This document shows positions 59,790-64,000 of a DNA stretch of 64,000 nt, in pieces. The stretch covers positions 186,001 to 250,000 of the forward strand of contig NZ_FOEH01000002.1 in NCBI RefSeq assembly GCF_900110695.1, read 5' to 3'. Source of the DNA: Virgibacillus subterraneus. GTDB lineage: Bacteria > Bacillota > Bacilli > Bacillales > Amphibacillaceae. The notes under the pieces are model-generated. The model had not been told where the DNA came from. It made no database searches and worked only from the letters and a program-made list of their open reading frames with translations. How positions within the stretch are numbered: the stretch's first letter is position 1; each line of letters begins with the position of its first letter. The translations under genes were made by a program, and so were the position numbers.

Positions 59790-60494
59790 TTAAGCTCTTT
59801 TTTCTTTCCGATAGTATTCATGAAAAACTTTCATCAACGCTCTTTTCTCTATACGGGATACATAACTTCGGGAAATATTTAATTTGTCAGCAATTTCCCG
59901 CTGGGTCATCTCTTTTTGCTTTCCTAACCCATATCGGTAAATGATAACTTCTCTTTCCCTGCTGTCAAGGATAGATAGATAGTGTTTCAGTTTATCGATT
60001 TCCATGTTTAGCTGAATATATTCAATAATGTTTTCATTTTCAGCTTCTAAGATATCAATTAGACTTATTTCATTTCCTTCTTTATCTTGGCCGATTGGAT
60101 CGTGAAGGGAGACGTCTTTCTTCACCTTCTTTAATGCACGTAAATGCATCAGTATCTCATTTTCTATACACCGAGCCGCGTATGTGGCTAATTTAGTTCC
60201 TTTGTCTGTAGAGTAACTCTCAATTCCTTTAATTAACCCAATCGTCCCAATAGAAATTAAGTCCTCCATATCCTCTCCAGTATTTTCAAACTTCTTGACG
60301 ATGTGCGCAACCAGCCGTAAGTTGTGTTCAATTAATTTATTTCGAGCGGTCTCATCACCATTTTGCATTGCCTGAATATACCTTGCTTCATCTTCTGGTG
60401 GTAATGGTTGTGGGAACGCGTGGTTTTTTACGTAGGAGACAAAAAAGAGCGCTTCTTTGATCAGCAATGCAAGAACACTTAATATTCCAGACAA
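59790..60494 (-). CDS. sigK: RNA polymerase sigma-K factor precursor
   Basis: Late mother-cell sigma factor as a single uninterrupted gene of about 234 residues. The N-terminus is a hydrophobic pro-sequence ([17 protein letters not shown]), with the processing site expected before [11 protein letters not shown]. Region 2 includes [20 protein letters not shown] and [20 protein letters not shown]; region 4.2 is the [26 protein letters not shown] 60494 is nine bases from AAGGAGG; TTG 60500 is too close but possible. Pro-sequence removal requires SpoIVFB, encoded at 6.6 kb. Confidence 0.96.
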   Translation of the reverse strand: MSGILSVLALLIKEALFFVSYVKNHAFPQPLPPEDEARYIQAMQNGDETARNKLIEHNLRLVAHIVKKFENTGEDMEDLISIGTIGLIKGIESYSTDKGTKLATYAARCIENEILMHLRALKKVKKDVSLHDPIGQDKEGNEISLIDILEAENENIIEYIQLNMEIDKLKHYLSILDSREREVIIYRYGLGKQKEMTQREIADKLNISRSYVSRIEKRALMKVFHEYYRKEKRA

Positions 60495-60608
60495 ACACAA
60501 GCACCTCCTTCAATTACTGGCTGGGCTATTGCCTATATAACATCTTTATGAAGGAAGGGATGGTTTTGTGTCTGTCCGGATAAATTTTAGCCTGGTTTAT
60601 TAACTTTT

Positions 60609-62096
60609 TTATTCAGGGTGGGGTATACACTTTTTATATTTTCTATATGATACCTCTTTAATAATACTAGTATCGCTATATGGTTGTTTTGTGTTCTCAA
60701 TAATTTGGTAATTTTCTTGCCCCTTACCAGCAAATATTAATATATCACCTGGTTCAGAAATTTCTATTGCATATGTAATTGCTTCCTTGCGATCTGCAAT
60801 TAAGACATAATTATCATGCTGCATGCCTTTCTCCATATTTCTAAGTATCTTCTCAGTATTTTCATATCTGGGATCATTAATAGTTAAAATAACATAATCT
60901 GCTTTTGATGCCTTTTCTGCCATAAGTGGCCTCTTAGCATCATCTCTATCACCTCCAGTACCAGCAAGGTAAATAAGTCTATTTGTTTTGAAAGGTAATA
61001 CAGCTTGTATCGAACTTTCTATTGCATTTGGTGTATGGGCATAGTCAAGATACAAGGTTACTGGAGCATTTATATCTAATTTTTCTAATCTGCCACTGAT
61101 TGGTGATATTGATTGCAAAATAGTTACGAGTCTTTCAACAGATGATCCATTTGCATACAAGGAAGCAATTGCGGCCATCGCGTTATATATATTAAAGGTA
61201 CCTAACAAACGCATTTTTGCATGATATGTACCCTCGGGTGTATGCAAGGTGAATTCAGTAAAATCTTCGTGGAAAATAATCTTGTTAGCGTAAAAGTCTG
61301 ACTGCTCCTGCAGACCATATGAAATGACCTCATGGGCAGATAAGTTTTTATACGTTTCAAACCATGGATCATCGTAATTTAACACGATATATTTAGACTT
61401 GGTTAGATCATTTCCCAATTGGGAAAAAAGGATGCCTTTTGTGTACCCATATTGCTCCATTGTACCGTGAAAATCCAAATGATCATGTGAAAGGTTTGTG
61501 AACGTAACAATACCAAAATCAATTCCGTTTAGTCTTCCTTGTGCAATACCATGGGAGGACACTTCCATTATCATATGGCTAATGCCATTATTTAGTGCAC
61601 TCTTTAACATTCGCTGATTTGTTATCGTGTCACAAGTCGTATTTTCAGTTGATTTTAATTCATCGTTTATTGTTATTCCGTTTGTTCCCGATAATCCAGC
61701 CTGAATTTTCTCTTCTCGCAGCATAGAATAAATTAGATTGGTTACAGTAGTTTTACCATTTGTTCCGGTCACACCGAATGTAGTCATCTTTGTAGAAGGG
61801 TAGTCGAAAAACCTATTTGCGAGTATTGCCATTGCTTTTTTTGAATCGCTGACAATGACTAACGCGGACTTTTCAAGGTCCATATCCAGGTATTTCTCTG
61901 AAACAATTATAGATGCTCCATTTTCCAATGCCTCTTTATAAAAGTCGTGCCCATCAAAGGTAAATCCTGTTGTACATATAAATAAACATCCAGTTACTGC
62001 CTGGCGTGAATCTTGTTCAATAGCAATTACTTCATTAGGTATAGTTCCATATACTTGTTTTACTTTTAAAGCGGATAATAAAAATTGTGTATTCAT
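60609..62096 (-). CDS. MurE-like UDP-MurNAc-tripeptide ligase, divergent
   Basis: Mur ligase of 495 residues with N-terminal UDP-binding domain (1-95), central ATPase domain starting at the P-loop GVTGTNGKTTVTN near residue 105, the carbamoyl-lysine region and FTNLSHDHLDFHGTMEQYG near 200, and a C-terminal domain with GGDRDDAKRP near 373. The amino-acid-specificity motif reads NDPRYEN where meso-DAP enzymes have DNPRxE and lysine enzymes DNPA/N. KGQENYQ replaces the usual KGHETYQ. ATG 62096 follows GAGAGG. It lies far from any dcw cluster gene and is probably a paralogue; substrate uncertain. Confidence 0.82.
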   Translation of the reverse strand: MNTQFLLSALKVKQVYGTIPNEVIAIEQDSRQAVTGCLFICTTGFTFDGHDFYKEALENGASIIVSEKYLDMDLEKSALVIVSDSKKAMAILANRFFDYPSTKMTTFGVTGTNGKTTVTNLIYSMLREEKIQAGLSGTNGITINDELKSTENTTCDTITNQRMLKSALNNGISHMIMEVSSHGIAQGRLNGIDFGIVTFTNLSHDHLDFHGTMEQYGYTKGILFSQLGNDLTKSKYIVLNYDDPWFETYKNLSAHEVISYGLQEQSDFYANKIIFHEDFTEFTLHTPEGTYHAKMRLLGTFNIYNAMAAIASLYANGSSVERLVTILQSISPISGRLEKLDINAPVTLYLDYAHTPNAIESSIQAVLPFKTNRLIYLAGTGGDRDDAKRPLMAEKASKADYVILTINDPRYENTEKILRNMEKGMQHDNYVLIADRKEAITYAIEISEPGDILIFAGKGQENYQIIENTKQPYSDTSIIKEVSYRKYKKCIPHPE

Positions 62097-62235
62097 TTTA
62101 GAACCTCTCATCTATAAAATCTCTTCTTACTATGTCCAAATTTATATTAAATATATTTTTATAATATGTTTTATACCCAATCATTCAAAGTTTTAATCTA
62201 ATTCAAAATTCCCAAATTACTTTATTATGGTACAA

Positions 62236-62268
62236 AAAAAGTAACTTTTATATAAAAAGTTACTTTTT
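62236..62268 (-). terminator. Terminator of the mrp operon
   Basis: AAAAAGTAACTTTT (62236-62249) and AAAAGTTACTTTTT (62255-62268) pair around five bases. On the minus strand it starts at the mrpG stop codon and ends in a T-run. Confidence 0.85.
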
Positions 62269-62638
62269 AATGTTGGGTATGCTTTTGAATAGCTTCTTCA
62301 TATTCGTCTGTTCTATTTTTAGTAACGGGCTTTACTCCGTTCCGATGGGCTGCTCTTGATATCATATGACCTGAGACAGGGGCGGTTAACAGTGTAAATA
62401 CAATAGCTAATAGTAATTTTCCGCTAACTATACTGTCTGATACGTATAAAAATAGAAATGCACCAATTAATATACCTGCAATACCAAGTGTTGAAGCTTT
62501 GGTAGCTGCATGTAGTCGTGTATAAACATCAGGAAAACGAACAATTCCAATGGAACTTGATAGAATGAAAAATGTTCCTGATAGTAAAAAGAAGGCGATT
62601 ATTAAATTAAAAATGACTTTAATCCAAATTTCTATCAA
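62267..62638 (-). CDS. mrpG: Na+/H+ antiporter subunit G
   Basis: A 123-residue Mrp/Mnh subunit with three membrane helices and the conserved GIVRFPDVYTRLHAATKAST motif of MrpG/PhaG. It is part of the multi-subunit cation/proton antiporter related to complex I. Its start overlaps the end of mrpF by 20 bases. Last gene of the operon, followed by a terminator. Confidence 0.96.
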   Translation of the reverse strand: MIEIWIKVIFNLIIAFFLLSGTFFILSSSIGIVRFPDVYTRLHAATKASTLGIAGILIGAFLFLYVSDSIVSGKLLLAIVFTLLTAPVSGHMISRAAHRNGVKPVTKNRTDEYEEAIQKHTQH

Positions 62639-62930
62639 TTATAACACCCTTTTCCAAGTATTTTGCAATTGCTATCGTCCCAATGAATAATAGGATTCCA
62701 ATAAGTAAGATAACATCATTCAACATGGTTGTTGAAATAATAATTGCAACCAAAGCTGCCAGGCCCATTAGATTGATACCTATTGCATCGAGTGCCACAG
62801 CTCGATCGGCATTTGTTGGCCCATCAATGATTCTATATAATAGCAGCAGTAGTGATATGGAAATACCTATTACACATACTTTTGTAACAATCTCAAGTAT
62901 GGTTCCAGTTATTGATAGTAATTCTGTCAT
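62619..62930 (-). CDS. mrpF: Na+/H+ antiporter subunit F
   Basis: A 103-residue subunit with three membrane helices and the YRIIDGPTNADRAVALDAIG signature. Its start overlaps the end of mrpE by four bases, typical of the tightly packed mrp operon. Confidence 0.96.
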   Translation of the reverse strand: MTELLSITGTILEIVTKVCVIGISISLLLLLYRIIDGPTNADRAVALDAIGINLMGLAALVAIIISTTMLNDVILLIGILLFIGTIAIAKYLEKGVIIDRNLD

Positions 62931-63403
62931 CGTGTCACCTCAGAAATAGCTTTTTCAAATGTGTTTTTGATAGAGTAAATTTCATCTTCAATATCATCAA
63001 TATGCATGGCATGGATATAAATATGGGTGTTGTCACTGGAAATAGCCACGGATAGCGTACCAGGTGTTAAAGAAATTAAGTTTGCAAGTAAAGTGATCTC
63101 CCAATTACTTTTTAATTCGGTAGGCATTGCAAAAATTCCTGGTTCAAACTCAAGCTTAGGTTTATAAACAAGTTTAACGATATCGAAGTTTGATGATATC
63201 AATTCTTTTATAAATAAAAACATTAAATAAATAATTTTATATACGCGTCTTAAATAAAAGGCATCCGGAATAAAACGATTTAACACAAGCAACAAAAGTA
63301 TTCCCAGTATATATCCGGCAATAAAGCTTGCTCCGGAATAGCTTTCACTTAAAAACATCCACATAATCGCGATTATTAAGTTAATAACTACTTGAAAGGT
63401 CAT
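62927..63403 (-). CDS. mrpE: Na+/H+ antiporter subunit E
   Basis: A 158-residue subunit with two or three N-terminal membrane helices and a cytoplasmic C-terminal domain; NLISLTPGTLSVAISSDNTH is the conserved MrpE segment near residue 110. It overlaps mrpF by four bases and starts six bases after mrpD. Confidence 0.95.
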   Translation of the reverse strand: MTFQVVINLIIAIMWMFLSESYSGASFIAGYILGILLLLVLNRFIPDAFYLRRVYKIIYLMFLFIKELISSNFDIVKLVYKPKLEFEPGIFAMPTELKSNWEITLLANLISLTPGTLSVAISSDNTHIYIHAMHIDDIEDEIYSIKNTFEKAISEVTR

Positions 63404-63409
63404 AATACA

Positions 63410-64000
63410 CTACTCCTTTAAAACAGAATCAATATATACTTCTGGATTTAACAAATATGCAGAAATAGATTCGATAGATGGATAAACAAATTCAGCTCCT
63501 ATTCCTAGCATAACAGATAAAGATAATAGAAATACGATTGGAGCAATTAGTCCTTTTGTGGATTTATGTTCAAGCGATTCATCCTTTTCTCCCCAGAATC
63601 CTTTAATAAATATTTTCATAATGGAATAAAGAATTAGTAAGCTTGACAGTAAACCTATAATAACAATAGCGATCTCACCACTTGATAAGGCTCCTTTTAG
63701 TAATAGTAATTTACCAATAAATCCACTGAATGGGGGAATACCGGCTAAAACAAATGCAGCAACAAACAGAAGCCAGCCTAATAAAGGATAATAGTGAATT
63801 AGTCCACTGAATTTCCGCAAATCAGATGTGCCAGCAACATAGGTTATCGTTCCTACGATTAAGAATAGTGCTGTCTTGATAAGCATGTCATGAATTAAGT
63901 AATAAACAGATCCACTCATGGAATCTTCGTTAAAAATACCAATCCCCATAAGAATAAAACCAATTGCAGGTATAATGTTGTACGCAACAATTAATTTGAT
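63410..64000 (-). CDS. mrpD: Na+/H+ antiporter subunit D, C-terminal part (cut by window)
   Basis: The frame stays open to the window edge, so only the C-terminal 196 residues are seen. They include the hydrophobic helices of the NuoL/M/N-like fold with YLIHDMLIKTALFLIVGTI and GIPPFSGFIGKLLLLKGA, motifs conserved in MrpD. An internal ATG at 63949 is not the start. The order D-E-F-G on the minus strand implies mrpA-B-C to the right of the window. Confidence 0.94.
   Translation of the reverse strand: MKLIVAYNIIPAIGFILMGIGIFNEDSMSGSVYYLIHDMLIKTALFLIVGTITYVAGTSDLRKFSGLIHYYPLLGWLLFVAAFVLAGIPPFSGFIGKLLLLKGALSSGEIAIVIIGLLSSLLILYSIMKIFIKGFWGEKDESLEHKSTKGLIAPIVFLLSLSVMLGIGAEFVYPSIESISAYLLNPEVYIDSVLKE

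Noticed and set aside
59790-60494. Possible skin-like prophage insertion in sigK
   Set aside because: The gene is continuous from pro-sequence to region 4.2, with no insertion.

Overview
This is a 64 kb chromosomal window from a low-GC, endospore-forming member of the Bacillaceae. The gene order follows the Bacillus subtilis block from spoIIB-radC-mreB to sigK. Codon use, TTG starts, the intact sigK and the Mrp-type Na+/H+ antiporter operon at the right edge fit a salt-tolerant genus such as Virgibacillus, Oceanobacillus or Lentibacillus; that genus-level guess is inference. Almost every gene is a recognisable core gene. I did not find a new protein-based system. The unusual material is in the gaps between genes: RNA leaders, overlapping signals and dispersed repeats.

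Layout. 1-7.5 kb: a SPOR-domain protein (probably SpoIIB, cut by the window edge), radC, the cell-shape and division genes mreBCD-minCD, and spoIVFA-spoIVFB, whose products control pro-sigma-K cleavage. 7.5-11.5 kb: rplU with a structured leader, prp, rpmA, spo0B, obg and pheA. 12-15.6 kb: spore genes (safA, a CotS/YsxE-like kinase-fold gene), nadE and a YhcN/YlaJ lipoprotein. 16-21.4 kb: yebC, ruvAB, a DUF2905 gene, queA, tgt and yajC. 21.4-25.2 kb: a small membrane protein, an ArsB/NhaD-type transporter and spoVB. 25.2-34.2 kb: comN, secDF, a LapA-like gene, recJ, apt, relA and dtd. 34.7-40 kb: an SH3/amidase, a small HTH protein, T-box-controlled hisS-aspS, and a 6S RNA. 40.3-50 kb: an RsfA-type regulator, rarA, cymR, iscS, mnmA, a TPR protein, recD2, a small zinc-ribbon protein and an AI-2E family permease. 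50-57.5 kb: T-box-controlled alaS, ireB-like gene, yqgF, a DUF1292 gene, mltG, yrrM, udk and greA. 57.9-64 kb: yrrS, mtnN, yrhC, sigK, a divergent MurE-like ligase and mrpG-F-E-D (mrpD cut by the right edge).

How the genes connect. Several partners lie together: SpoIVFB protease and its substrate pro-sigma-K; Prp protease and the extended L27 it trims; CymR next to the cysteine desulfurase and its client MnmA; RuvA with RuvB; YajC with SecDF (4 kb apart); queA with tgt. Translation supply is controlled by RNA: two T-box leaders and an L21-type leader.

Non-coding features of most interest. (1) A roughly 310-370 bp GC-rich element with 19-bp terminal inverted repeats occurs twice in opposite orientation; one copy sits between the hisS T-box terminator and the hisS start. 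(2) A second intergenic repeat of about 80-145 bp occurs at seven places. (3) At the lipoprotein gene near 15.0 kb, a terminator-like hairpin, a Shine-Dalgarno sequence and a putative sporulation promoter overlap so that the promoter would give a transcript lacking the arm that masks the ribosome site. (4) The hisS-aspS T-box has GAC (Asp) and CAU (His) triplets overlapping at its specifier position. Compared with B. subtilis as I remember it, maf, pheB, yrvM (tcdA) and yrrN/yrrO are missing from their usual slots.
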